From positions 295,542-309,028 of the forward strand of contig MU069708.1 of assembly GCA_002284615.2 (NCBI GenBank): a DNA stretch of 13,487 bases, written 5' to 3'. The position numbers were made by a program, and so were the translations under genes. The DNA is from Dunaliella salina. Taxonomy: Eukaryota > Chlorophyta > Chlorophyceae > Chlamydomonadales > Dunaliellaceae. Shown here piece after piece: positions 1-8,626 of the stretch. The notes under the pieces are model-generated. The model was not told the origin of the DNA. It searched no databases and worked only from the letters and a program-made list of their open reading frames with translations. Positions within the stretch are counted from its first letter, which is position 1; each line of letters opens with the position of its first letter.

Positions 1-114
<114 letters not shown>

Positions 115-115
115 G

Positions 116-187
116 GATGAGAAGGAGAAGGACAAGATGAAAGCAGGTCTCTCAAGTGCCATCTTGTCTGAGAAGCCGAATGTGAAG
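116..187 (+). CDS. VPS4: VPS4 exon A: linker leading into the AAA domain
   Basis: Twenty-four codons, phase 0 at both ends. The acceptor is TGTGCAG|G right after the TG tract and the donor is AAG|GTGAGT. The first residues, DEKEKDKMKAGL, are charged like the linker that follows the MIT domain in VPS4 proteins. The rest (LSSAILSEKPNVK) matches the conserved segment that enters the large ATPase subdomain. The next codon in the protein, Trp, is supplied by exon B, exactly as the family alignment requires. Upstream exons encoding the MIT domain must lie outside the window. The boundaries are my reading of splice consensus plus homology. Confidence 0.9.
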
Positions 188-214
188 GTGAGTTGCAATG
201 TTGTCCCTGGTGGA

Positions 215-650
215 GCTGCTTCAATAAGGAACTCTTGCAGGCTGTTTACATAAGAAACTCTCGTAGGCTGCTTACATAAGGAACTCTTGTAGGCTGCTTA
301 CATAAGAAACTCTTGTAGGCTGCTCACATAAGAAACTCTTGCAGGCTGCTTACATAAGAAACTCTCGTAGGTTGCTTACACAAGAAACTCTCGTAGGCTG
401 CTTACATAAGAACTTCTTTTAGGCTGCTTACATAAGAAACTCTTGCAGGCTGCTTACATAAGAGAGTCTCGTAGGCTGCTTACACAAGAAACTCTCGTAG
501 GCNGCTTACANAAGAAACTCTTGTAGGCTGCTTACATAAGAAACTCTTGCAGGCTGCTTACATAAGAAACTCTTGTAGGCTGCTTACATAAGAAACTCTG
601 GTAGGCTGCTTACATGGAAAACTCTTGTAGGCTGGTAACATACAAAACTC
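215..650. repeat. 26-bp minisatellite in intron 1, about 16 copies
   Basis: A GCTGCTTACATAAGAAACTC-type unit followed by TTGTAG repeats every 26 bp from just downstream of the exon A donor. Units differ by a few substitutions, and the first (215-240) and last (about 600-650) are the most diverged. Two ambiguous bases (503, 511) lie inside. Unlike the arrays beside exons B to E, I see no exon sequence in this unit. Confidence 0.9.
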
Positions 651-763
651 TTGGGGGCTAGCAACAGATGCAGGTTTGGGGAGGTAGGGGTATTGTTCAG
701 CTCTGAAGCCTGCAGTGCTGTGGATGCTCATACATGCACCATGAGTTTGCAATACTGCTCGCG

Positions 764-859
764 CATGCAGTGCTTTGGGTGCTTGCACATGCAGTGCTTT
801 AGCTGCATGTGCATGAAGTGCTTTCGCTGCACGCGCATGCAGTACATTAATTGCTCATG
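764..859. repeat. 24-bp minisatellite, four copies
   Basis: Units starting CATGCAGTGCTTT are spaced exactly 24 bp apart at 764, 788, 812 and 836. Because 24 is a multiple of three, both strands stay open and give short Cys/Met-rich frames with an 8-residue period. These are repeat products, not genes. The region between this array and the 26-bp array shows nothing else. Confidence 0.8.
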
Positions 860-885
860 CATAGGGATCAGCATCGCCACATAGT

Positions 886-940
886 GTTGTATATAAAATA
901 TCGCGATATGGCGCGATATCATGCTATATAATATCAGGAT
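886..940. other. AT-rich palindromic cluster
   Basis: ATATCGCGATAT (898-909) is a perfect 12-bp palindrome. It is followed by GCGCGATATC and by a TATATAATAT run, so several short self-complementary pieces lie within 55 bp. I see no gene associated with it. It could form local hairpins or be a remnant of a palindromic repeat. Confidence 0.5.
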
Positions 941-1027
941 ACAGCGCGTGCTGGAATTGGGTATGTCAAAATCACTTATCGAAGGCCGTAAAAATCAAAG
1001 AATTGAGACACCATGTGTGGACATCAA

Positions 1028-1054
1028 CAGCAGCAGCAGCAGCAGCAGCAGCAG
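1028..1054. repeat. (CAG)9 microsatellite
   Basis: Nine uninterrupted CAG units. A reading frame across them (1003-1260) would give an alanine run, but exons A and B already join perfectly across this intron, so I do not treat it as coding. No other feature is visible from 1055 to about 1525. Confidence 0.9.
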
Positions 1055-1528
1055 GAGTAACAGCCCAGAGCAAAGGTGAAAGCAGTAGCAGCAAGAAGCA
1101 GGCCAGGGAGGAGCAGGATGTGGAAGAGGTGGACTGCATTGCAAAGCCAATTGGCCAGCCCAGCCCCAAGGAGAGCAAGATGGCATCCTTAACGGTGAAC
1201 TCCAGCCAGCACAAGCAGTTTCACAGACTGATGGCTTGGAGGAAAGGAGGAGAGGAATGAAGATTGTCCAAGTGCATAGGACAGTGCACGTACAAGGCAA
1301 AATCTGCCTAGTGCTGGTATAGCGCTGTATTTGGGCTAGGTCACGCCTAGAGCTCAACATAATTATTTTTTAACTCCCATTTTTGGCAAGGGTGCTCTGT
1401 GCACAGTCTCTCACCTGCCATCCAAATCTGATGGCCAAATCCTACTTGGTAAGAGAGTTCTGGAGATCTAAAGGGTTTCCTTAAGGAACTCTTTGACATG
1501 TTGCTCAGGCAGGCAGTGCTATGGCTCT

Positions 1529-1547
1529 ACACACACACACACACACA

Positions 1548-1633
<86 letters not shown>

Positions 1634-1642
1634 CACACACAT
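1529..1642. repeat. (CA)n microsatellite
   Basis: About 56 CA units with a few CG interruptions near 1549 and 1627. The overlapping Thr/His open frame on the plus strand and Cys/Val frame on the minus strand are simply translations of the repeat. The following stretch, 1643 to about 2470, contains only unremarkable intron sequence; an open frame at 1810-2172 there matches nothing I recognise. Confidence 0.95.
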
Positions 1643-2470
1643 ACAGCATGAACTCAACGCCATTTGAAAGCGTACCTGAGTCACGCTGCAAGCCTTCCTT
1701 TTCACACTGGAACTGGCCAACTTTCTCCTAAGTCCACCTTGTTCATTTACGGGTAATGTGCACCAAAGCAGGCCATGTCTAGATATTTTAGGGATATTTC
1801 CTGCAGCGTGTGTCGTGTAGCAATAGCGTGTCCCGACTAGCCATTTCGTGCCCCATGCGCTTCACGCCTGGGTTTGCTCTATGCCCGAGCTGTGCACTGT
1901 GTTGCATTGAAGTGAACGCCATTTGTCAGCTGACTGTTCCACAGGGCTGCACGCTACGGCTTTGGCCAGGCTACGCTACGGCAGTAGCACTTCTTGGACG
2001 GAGCCCACTTTTTATGCATTCAGGGCAAATCCATCCTGAAGCTCATGATCATTGCATCTGCAACCTCTGCTGTCAGTCTGAAATTTTTGAAAAAGTGGGG
2101 AGGCCATTTTGCATGCCACGGAGGGTGGCTAGGGCTACGCTGTGCTACAATTTTGCCACAGAAGCACAGTAGCGTGCAACCCTGCTGTTCCAAGCATTTG
2201 GTACTGTCAGCTGACACGTGGCGCAGCATATAAGGAACACACACAGCATCGCTCTTGTTGAGACTATCTGACTTTGCTTGAGACTCTATGCCTAGGCTTG
2301 CTTTGAACTACTTGCCAGCACATGTATGTGCCACCTCATGACCCTGGAGCTCCATACCTGGGCTGGGTTTGATGTGCTTGTTCTGCGTACGTGTGCAGAA
2401 GGGATGCTTGAACAGAGTGAGCTTCGTCATGCAAAGGAGGGAAAAAAAGGAGTGTGCTTAGAAATGCAAA

Positions 2471-2562
2471 GGAAGGAGTAGGAGGAAGGAAGGAAGAAAG
2501 AAAGACTGAAAGAATGGATGGATAGATGGATGGTTGGATGGATGGATGAATGAATAAATGAA
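2471..2562. repeat. GGAA/GGAT tetranucleotide tract
   Basis: A purine-rich run of GGAAGGAGG and GAAAGAAAG changes into GGATGGAT and GAATGAAT units. It is simple intron sequence about 250 bp upstream of exon B. Confidence 0.85.
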
Positions 2563-2810
2563 CATTGCTGGCTATTTGGGTAGGGGGGCAGGTGGGAGCA
2601 CGTTCATTGTTTGTGGCTGCAAACAGCGCTCATTTTGTGTGTGAGCACCCTTTTTTTTGTTGGCAAGCTGGTGCTTGGGCATGCAACGAATGCAGGAGCT
2701 GTCCTGATGCCCCTGACTCACGTTCAAAAGGGAGGATCAGATCCGAGACTCCATTCAAATTGCACAATTGCTGGAGTGTAAAAGGAACTAATGATATTTT
2801 ATGGATGCAG

Positions 2811-2898
2811 TGGGATGATGTGGCCGGGCTGGAGGGTGCCAAGGAATCGCTCAAAGAGGCCGTCATCCTGCCCGTCAAGTTCCCCCAATTCTTCACCG
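2811..2898 (+). CDS. VPS4: VPS4 exon B: start of the AAA ATPase domain
   Basis: Twenty-nine codons plus one base, acceptor ATGCAG|TGG, donor ACCG|GTGGGT (phase 1). It reads [18 protein letters not shown] and continues [11 protein letters not shown], the near-invariant N-terminal segment of the VPS4 large ATPase subdomain. The single leftover G is completed by GC from exon C to give the glycine before the KRKPW motif. The last 32 bases and the donor are duplicated 101 bp downstream, giving a second GTGGGT donor at 3000. The frame stays open through that copy, but use of the second donor would add 101 bases and shift the frame of exon C. Confidence 0.95.
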
Positions 2899-3075
2899 GT
2901 GGGTGCGCTCACACCTGTGTTTCAGCTGGTTTCTGTTTAGGCTGCACAAAAACCAACATGTGTGTTGCCTGCCCGTCAAGTTCCCCCAATTCTTCACTGG
3001 TGGGTGCGCTCACACCTGTGTTTCAGCTGGTTTCTGTGCAGGCTGCACAAATGCCAACACGTGTGTTGCAGCTGG
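2867..3075 (+). repeat. Tandem duplication of the exon B 3' edge and donor
   Basis: The segment starting CCTGCCCGTCAAG in exon B (2867) recurs at 2968, 101 bp later, with very few differences. It includes the ATTCTTCAC-TGGTGGG exon end and donor and the following 60 bp of intron (GTGCGCTCACACC and beyond). A third, partial unit carries only the intronic part (about 3040-3075). The copy 2968-2999 is therefore exon-derived sequence inside intron 2. Confidence 0.92.
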
Positions 3076-3107
3076 CGTCAGTTTTCGCAGGTCTCCTTGT
3101 TTGTACT

Positions 3108-3182
3108 AAGCAGGCATGGTTTGTGTGAGCGCGCTGCCTGGTTTGTGTGGAGCAGGCCTGGTTTGTGTTAAACAAGCGTGTG
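3108..3182 (+). repeat. Short degenerate TGGTTTGTGT repeat
   Basis: Three units containing GGTTTGTGT with preceding GCATG, GCCTG and GGCCTG (near 3118, 3138 and 3159) lie in tandem just after the exon B duplication. No coding role is visible. From 3183 to 3448 there is one isolated copy (about 3248-3285) of the 31/29-bp repeat described next, and otherwise nothing. Confidence 0.6.
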
Positions 3183-3448
3183 TTTGGCAGACGTCAGGGG
3201 TGGCATCGTGTGCGTTAATATCAGTGCTCAGCAGACACCCAAGAACAACACAAATACACACAAAGGACATCCTTCGGCACAAATATAGTAATATATAGTT
3301 AGTAGGCCACAGGCCTGAAGGTGCCCTGCTTGCATGGTGAGGTAGCCAGGCATGTGAGTGTTGTGAATTGTGCGAGCCGTACTGATGGGTTCTAGATGCG
3401 AACTTCGACAACCTGGACACATCAAGGATTTTCATTGCAGCGCGTGCC

Positions 3449-3735
3449 TGTGTCCTTCGGCACAAACGCACACAAAGGGCGTCCTTCAGCACAAATACAC
3501 GCACAGAGGATGTCCTTCAGCACAAATACACACACAAAGGGTATCCTTCAGCACAAATACACACACAAAGGATGTCCTTCAGCACAAATACACACAAAGG
3601 GTGTCCTTCAGCACAAATACACACACAAAGGATGTCCTTCAGCACAAATACACACAAAGGGTATCCTTCAGCACAAATACACACACAAAGGATGTCCTTC
3701 GGCACAAACACACACAAAGGGTGTCCTTTGGCACG
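3449..3735. repeat. 31/29-bp minisatellite, about ten copies
   Basis: TCCTTC anchors occur at 3453, 3482, 3513, 3544, 3575, 3604, 3635, 3664 and 3695, with a diverged one at 3724. Spacings are 29, 31, 31, 31, then alternating 29 and 31. The right half is therefore a 60-bp dimer repeat, which keeps long frames open on both strands (Thr/His-rich plus, Cys/Val-rich minus). I regard these frames as repeat artefacts. Confidence 0.92.
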
Positions 3736-3907
3736 CTTCCCTTGCATTTCTGTTGTGAGACACTTCCTGTACGGCGACAAAAAGGAGTGAGGAAAAAGGA
3801 ATAGAAAATAATGGCAACAATTAGCAGGGGGCTCCAACAAGCAGCAGCAGGAGCAGCAGCAGCCGCATTGGTGGCAAGCACGAACCAGTCCAAGCAACCC
3901 TCTCGCT

Positions 3908-4510
3908 GTTTTGTCCGCCAAATGAAAAGAAAGAGAGGAGCATGGCGACAGTGAGCAGGCAGTTTTGTTAAGCAGCAGCTGCTGCAGCAGCACATGCTGC
4001 AAGCGCTTGCCAACCGAATTGGAGCAATTTGTTCAAAAGAAAGAGAGGAGAACGGCAACAGTAAGCAGGCAGTTTTTTTTAGCAGCAGCTGCTGCAGCAG
4101 CACATGCTGCAAGCGCTTGCCAACCGAATTGGAGCAATTTGTCCAAAAGAAAGAGAGGAGAACGGCGACAGTGAGCAGGCAGTTTTGTTAAGCAGCAGCT
4201 GCTGCAGCAGCACATGCTGCAAGCGCTTGCCAAACGAATTGGAGCAATTTGTTCAAAAGAAAGAGAGGAGAACGGCGACAGTGAGCAGGCAGTTTTGTTA
4301 AGCAGCAGCTGCTGCAGCAGCACATGCTGCAAGCGCTTGCCAACCGAATTGGAGCAATTTGTTCAACACTTACGTTTTGAGCAGGCACTTTTGATAAGCA
4401 ACAGCTGCTGCAGGAGCACATGCAGCAAGCGCTTGCCAATCGAATTGGAGCAATTTGTTCAACTTGCCAATCAAATTGAAGCAATTTGTTCAACCGAATT
4501 GAAGCACTTT
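3908..4510. repeat. 110-bp satellite-like array, about five copies
   Basis: GGAGCAATTT anchors lie at 4021, 4131, 4241 and 4351, exactly 110 bp apart. A partial unit (about 3908-3970) precedes them and decayed units follow, with GAAGCAATTT at about 4478. Each unit contains AGCAGCAGCTGCTGCAGCAG, a self-complementary CAG/CTG core. A CAG-rich stretch (3841-3872) sits just upstream. Copies are very similar, so expansion is probably recent. No exon sequence is seen in the unit. Confidence 0.93.
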
Positions 4511-5371
4511 GTTCCACACTTTGTTTTTGCCCACAAGTTCCATTCCCCTCCCTCTCCCGGTCCCGCTTCTATGCTCTCTTGAGCTGACTTGAGTGAGCAC
4601 GCAGAAAACAGACTTCCTGATGTTACCGTGCTCCACTGCTACTTAGGATTTGCTTACCTTGAAACTCATTCATGAGTGTGAGTAACTAGGGCTGCTTGGC
4701 ATAGTGCATTTGCAGCTCACATATCATTTCATCATCACGCTCATTGTGCGAGCAGCTCACACTATGACTGCGCACTCAAAACTAAAACTCCATCAAAATT
4801 CGCAATTTGCGCCCTATTGGGACGTGTAATTTTCATTGGTTGCGGCTCCGACACAAAAGTTCACAAGCTGGCGGCGCACCTTGTTGCCGCATGTGTGCCG
4901 AGGCTTCCAAAGTTTCCAGGGTTTACAGAATAAGCCATCAGTCGCAAAGTTGGCTGTAGTACACAAATTGAAAACAGTTTTTCCTTTTTTGTCCACAGGG
5001 TTCAACAGTGCCGAGGCTTACAGTGAATTTGTGATTGATTTACAGGGTTGCAACCTTGCACATGTCAGGTCGCCAAGGCAAGGGCTGTGCTTACATTACA
5101 ATGTGCAGTGATGTGACAAACGAGGCAAATAGCACTTCTTTGGCAAAATAGATTGTTTTTTGCCAAATGCTCTGGCAAAATGAAGCATTTATTTCTTTTG
5201 CCAAATGCTCAGCCTTCTTTGCCTGACCTTTGTCTTGTTCTTATGTTCGGAGAGGAGTCCAGCATGGGAAACAATTCAACCCCTGTATCTCACTCAATAC
5301 TTTGCGAACATGTGCAATTGCTCCTGTTAAAAGGTTCATGCATGTGTGATGGGCATGTCTGGTGCTTGAAG
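4511..5371. other. Non-repetitive part of intron 2
   Basis: About 860 bp without tandem structure. Open frames here (for example 4836-5111 and 5153-5401) match no family I know and lie inside an intron flanked by well-supported exons. The only visible structure is a set of TTTGCCAAATGC and TTTGGCAAAAT segments (5141-5214) in both orientations that could pair. Confidence 0.6.
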
Positions 5372-5779
5372 GCAAGTGCAAACCTTGGACTGGCACCTTG
5401 ATTGCAGGCAAGCATGAGCCTTTAAAATGCTGGAAGCCTTGCATGCTTTCCTGCCTCTGCTTGCACGCTCTGCTCGCACGCAAGCATAACCTTGAACAGG
5501 CATCTCAATCGCAGGCAAGCAGAAATCTGAAACCTGACATGTGGTGAGCCTGACGTGCTATCATGCCTGCTCACAGGCAAGCATAAACCTTGGAGTGGCA
5601 TCTTAGTTGCAGGCCAGCATGAGCCTTTAAAACCTGACATGCTCGAAGGCTTCCATGCTTTCGTGCCTGCCCACAGGCAAACGTGAACCTTGGAGTGGCA
5701 CCTTAGTTGCAGGCCAGCATGAGCCTTTAAAACCCGACATGTAGCTCACAGGCTTCCATGCTTTCATGCCTGCCCACAG
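5372..5779 (+). repeat. ~100-bp array carrying the exon C acceptor and first 31 exon bases
   Basis: Four diverged copies begin at about 5372, 5480, 5577 and 5677, and the fifth is the real exon at 5780 (spacings 108, 97, 100, 103). Each copy holds the beginning of exon C (GGCAAGCGTAAACCTTGGAG, then TGGCATCTT) and then departs into TAGTTGCAGGCCAGCATGAG. The copies at 5577 and 5677 keep a CACAG acceptor. From either, the frame that matches exon C reaches a stop within about one unit (TAG at 5742-5744 from the 5677 copy). This is exon-derived sequence serving as intron. Confidence 0.93.
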
Positions 5780-5850
5780 GCAAGCGTAAACCTTGGAGTG
5801 GCATCTTGCTTTATGGGCCCCCAGGGACTGGAAAATCATACTTAGCAAAG
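5780..5850 (+). CDS. VPS4: VPS4 exon C: Walker A (P-loop)
   Basis: Seventy-one bases, acceptor CCACAG|GC, donor AAG|GTAAGG. It completes a glycine with the last base of exon B and reads KRKPWSG then [16 protein letters not shown], ending in phase 0. GPPGTGKS is the Walker A motif that binds the ATP phosphates; its Lys and Ser are intact. The SYLAK ending is continued by AVATEA in exon D, as in known VPS4 proteins. Both ends of this 71-bp exon have been copied into neighbouring tandem arrays: its 5' 31 bases upstream and its 3' 26 bases downstream. It is therefore the only complete copy among about ten fragments. Confidence 0.96.
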
Positions 5851-6380
5851 GTAAGGGCCTGCACTCGGAGGACCAGAAAGAATGTGTGTTCAGCGCACTT
5901 CAGCAGCGGACTGGAAAATCATACTTAGCAAAGGTAAGGGCCTGCACTCAGCACTCGGAGGACCAGAGAGAATGTGTGTTCAGCGCACTTCAGCAGCGGA
6001 CTGGAAAATCATACTTGGCAAAGGTAAGGGCCTGCACTCAGCACTCGGAGGACCAGAAAGAATGTATGTTCAGCGCACTTCAGCAGCGGACTGGAAAATC
6101 ATAATCGGCAAAGGTAAGGGCCTGCACTCTGCACCTGAAATATTTCTGTTTAATGAATGTCAGCAGCGGATAAGTAAATCATACATAGCTAAGATAAATC
6201 ACACTGAGACAAGGTTAGGTATGGTTACATCGCTATATCCGCCTACGAGGGCAGCTGAGCGGAAACTGAGACGATGTAAGACCGCTCTGCATTTGGAGGA
6301 CCAGGAAAACATGCTTCGAGCGCATACCAGCAGCATTGAGGACTGGAAAATCATGCTTCGTTAATGGAAGGGCTGGTACT
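5825..6380 (+). repeat. 90-bp array carrying the exon C 3' end and donor
   Basis: GGACTGGAAAATCATAC plus TTAGCAAAG|GTAAGG starts in the exon at 5825 and recurs at 5908, 5998 and 6088. Spacings are 83, 90 and 90; the first lacks a 7-base AGCACTC. The copies keep full GTAAGG donors at 5934, 6024 and 6114. Two decayed copies follow at about 6168 and 6339, both with the donor destroyed (GTAAGG to ATAAAT in the first). Reading on from exon C into the array meets TAG at 5926-5928, before the first decoy donor. The stretch 6381-6638 shows nothing further. Confidence 0.95.
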
Positions 6381-6638
6381 CTGCACCTGGAGGGTCGAGG
6401 ACGTGTGTTGAGCGTATACCAGCAGTAATTTGGTGAGGTACATGCTAAAAGTGTGCACGGTCAGTTGGCAGCATCCAGATTTTCAAACTTGTGCACCCAT
6501 GCGTACATGCACTGAGCTCTATGAACTTCTTCCTTTTTATGAGCAGGCTAGCAGTCAGTCGATTTGACTGGGATCCTCCTTTCTTGTAACCTTGTCAGCA
6601 CAAACATATGCGCGCAGCATGAAGCTCACTTATTGGCT

Positions 6639-7156
6639 GCTGTAGCCACAGAGGCTGAATCCTGGTTCTTCGCCATCTCCAGTTGATTAAACGCCTGTTG
6701 CAAGCACAAAATATGCACGCTTGCATGCATGCTTAGAGCATGATAAACACACTTTCTGGCTGCCTGATCTGCAGGCTGCAGCCACAGAGGTCGGGTCCAT
6801 GTCCTTCTTCATCTCCAGTTGGCTGTAAGTCAGCAAGCACACAATTGGGCGTGCATGTGTGCATGCACAGAGCAAGAGGGCTCGCTGTATTGCTGCTTAA
6901 TCTGCGGGTTGTGGCCACGAAGGCTGAGTCCACTTTCTTCGCCATCTCCAGTCAGTCTGGTCAGCGCGTGCAAAATTATGCGCATATACATGCATGCATA
7001 GAGCATAAACACACTGTTCTGGCTGCCTTATCTGCAGGCTGTGGCCACGGAGGCTGGGTCCACGTACTCCGCCATCTCCAGTCCAGACCTGGTCAGCAAG
7101 CACCGGGATGCACGGAGCATGAGGGCTCACTCAATTTTTGGCCGCCTTACCTGCAG
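6639..7156 (+). repeat. ~130-bp array carrying the exon D acceptor and first exon bases
   Basis: Copies of the exon D start lie at 6639, 6775, 6908 and 7038, before the real exon at 7157 (spacings 136, 133, 130, 119). Each encodes a version of [15 protein letters not shown]. The copies at 6775 and 7038 keep CTGCAG acceptors and extend to GTCAGCAAG (about 63 exon bases). The 6908 copy has the acceptor AG changed to GG, and the 6639 copy lacks CAG. Entering at 7038 in the homologous frame gives a TAG at 7161-7163, inside exon D. Confidence 0.95.
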
Positions 7157-7303
7157 GCCGTAGCCACGGAAGCTGAGTCCACTTTTTTTGCCATCTCCAG
7201 CCAAGACTTGGTCAGCAAGTGGCTGGGGGAGAGCGAGAAGCTGGTCAGCCAATTGTTTGCGCTGGCCAGGGAGCAAGCGCCCTCCATCATTTTCATTGAT
7301 GAG
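7157..7303 (+). CDS. VPS4: VPS4 exon D: pore loop 1 and Walker B
   Basis: Forty-nine codons, phase 0 at both ends, acceptor CTGCAG|GCC, donor GAG|GTACGG. It reads [20 protein letters not shown], then [20 protein letters not shown], then [16 protein letters not shown] is pore loop 1, whose aromatic Trp contacts the translocating substrate in VPS4. IIFIDE is Walker B, with the catalytic Glu as the final codon of the exon, so the intron interrupts the motif between Glu and the following Val-Asp. Length and sequence agree with the family with no gap. Both ends are copied into flanking arrays, and this is the only complete copy. Confidence 0.97.
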
Positions 7304-7377
7304 GTACGGAAAGGGGTGGAAGCAGGGGGTCATCGTGAAAGGGAAACAAGGAAGTGAAGGGAAGGGGCAAGAAGTTT

Positions 7378-8622
7378 GTCAGCCAGTTGTTTGCCCTGGC
7401 CAGGGAGCAAGCACTCTCCGTCACTTTCCTTGATGAGGTGCAGAGAGCAAGCAGTTGTGCTTGCGCTGGCTGAGGAGCAACTGCGTTCCATCATTCTCAT
7501 TGGTGAGGTACGGAGAGCAAGCAGTCGTGCTTTCATTGATGCTTTCATTGATAAGGTGCGGAGAGCAAGCAGTTGTGCTTCATCTTTGAGGTGTGGAGAG
7601 CAAGCAGTCGTGTCCTCATTGACGAGTTGCGGAGGGCAAGCAGTCGTGTTTGTGCTGGCCAGGGAGCAAGCACCTTCCATCACTTTCATTGATGAGGTGC
7701 AGAGAGCAAGCAGTCGTGCTTCATCTTTGAGGTGTGGAGAGCAGGCAGTTGTGTCCTCGTTGACGAGTTGCAGAGAGCAAGCAGTCGTGCTCGCGCTGGC
7801 CAGTGAGCAAGCACCTTCCATCACTTTCATTGATGTGGTGAAAAGAGCAAGCAGTCGTGCTTTCATTAATGCTTTCATTGATGAGGTGCAGAGAGCAAGC
7901 AGTCGTGCTTCATCTTTGAGGTGTGGAGAGCAAGCAGTCGTGCTCGCGCTGGCCAGTGAGCAAGCACCTTCCATCACTTTCATTGATGTGGTGAAAAGAG
8001 CGAGCAGTCATGCTTCCATTGATGCTTTCATTGATGAGGTGCAGAGAGCAAGCAGTCGTGCTTCATCTTTGAGGTGTGGAGAGCAAGCAGTCGTGTCCTC
8101 ATTGACGAGTTGCGGAGAGCAAGCAGTCGTGCTTGCGCTGGCCAGGGAGCAAGCAGTCGTGCTTGCGCTGGCCAGGGAGCAAGCACCTTCCATCATTTTC
8201 ATTGATGAGGTGAAAAGAGCAAGCAGTCATGCATGCATTGATGCTTTCATTGATGAGGTGCAGAGAGCAAGCAGTTGTGCTTCATCTTTGAGGTATGGAG
8301 AGCAAGCAGTTGTGCTTTCATGATGAGTTGCGGAGAGCAAGCAGTCGTTTGTGCTGGCCAGGGAGCAAGCGCCCATCATAATTTTCATTGGTGAGGTGCA
8401 GAGAACAAGCAGTCATGCTTGCATTGATGATGTGCAGAGAGCAAGCAGTCGTGCTTCATCTTTGAGGTGTGGAGAGCCAGCAATTGTGCTTTCATGATGA
8501 GTTGCAGAGGGCAAGCAGTCGTGTTTGTGCTGGCCAGGGAGCAAGCGCCCATCATAATTTTTACTGGTGAGATGCGGAGAATAAGCATTCGTGCTGTCAT
8601 TGATGAGGTGCAGCGGGTCTGT
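7378..8622 (+). repeat. 1.2-kb complex array carrying the exon D 3' end and donor
   Basis: At least eight copies of the exon D end (CTGGCCAGGGAGCAAGC, a TCCATCA run, TTCATTGATGAG|GT) lie near 7395, 7465, 7655, 7797, 7950, 8168, 8355 and 8531. They are interleaved with a shorter GAGAGCAAGCAGTCGTGCTT unit. The first copy extends back to GTCAGCCAGTTGTTTGCC. Many copies keep GAG|GTGCAG or GAG|GTACGG donor-like junctions; others have GATGTGGTG or GGTGAGATG. Spacing between the four CACCTTCCAT copies is 141, 153 and 219 bp, all multiples of three. One plus-strand frame stays open from 7376 to 8323 and translates several LAREQAPSI and FIDEV segments. I read this as repeat expansion of an exon edge, not a separate gene. 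Confidence 0.93.
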
Positions 8623-8626
8623 GACA

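Noticed and set aside
215..650. CRISPR-like array of 26-bp repeats
   Set aside because: Units are contiguous with no unique spacers, in a eukaryotic intron; it is a minisatellite.
1003..1260. Open frame with an alanine run and a charged Ser/Lys-rich stretch, possibly an extra VPS4 linker exon
   Set aside because: Exons A and B join exactly as the protein family requires (EKPNVK then WDDVAG), leaving no room for it. The alanine run is a CAG microsatellite and no convincing splice sites bound it.
1498..1731. Thr/His and Cys/Val repeat peptides from the CA tract
   Set aside because: Pure translation of a dinucleotide microsatellite.
3370..4112. Long open frames on both strands over the 31/29-bp and 110-bp arrays
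   Set aside because: Periods that keep frame produce them; no family resemblance, and they sit inside intron 2.
7376..8323. 315-codon open frame as an independent gene
   Set aside because: It is a tandem array of the exon D edge, the opposite strand is equally open, and it lies between two exons of one gene. Kept only as a finding.
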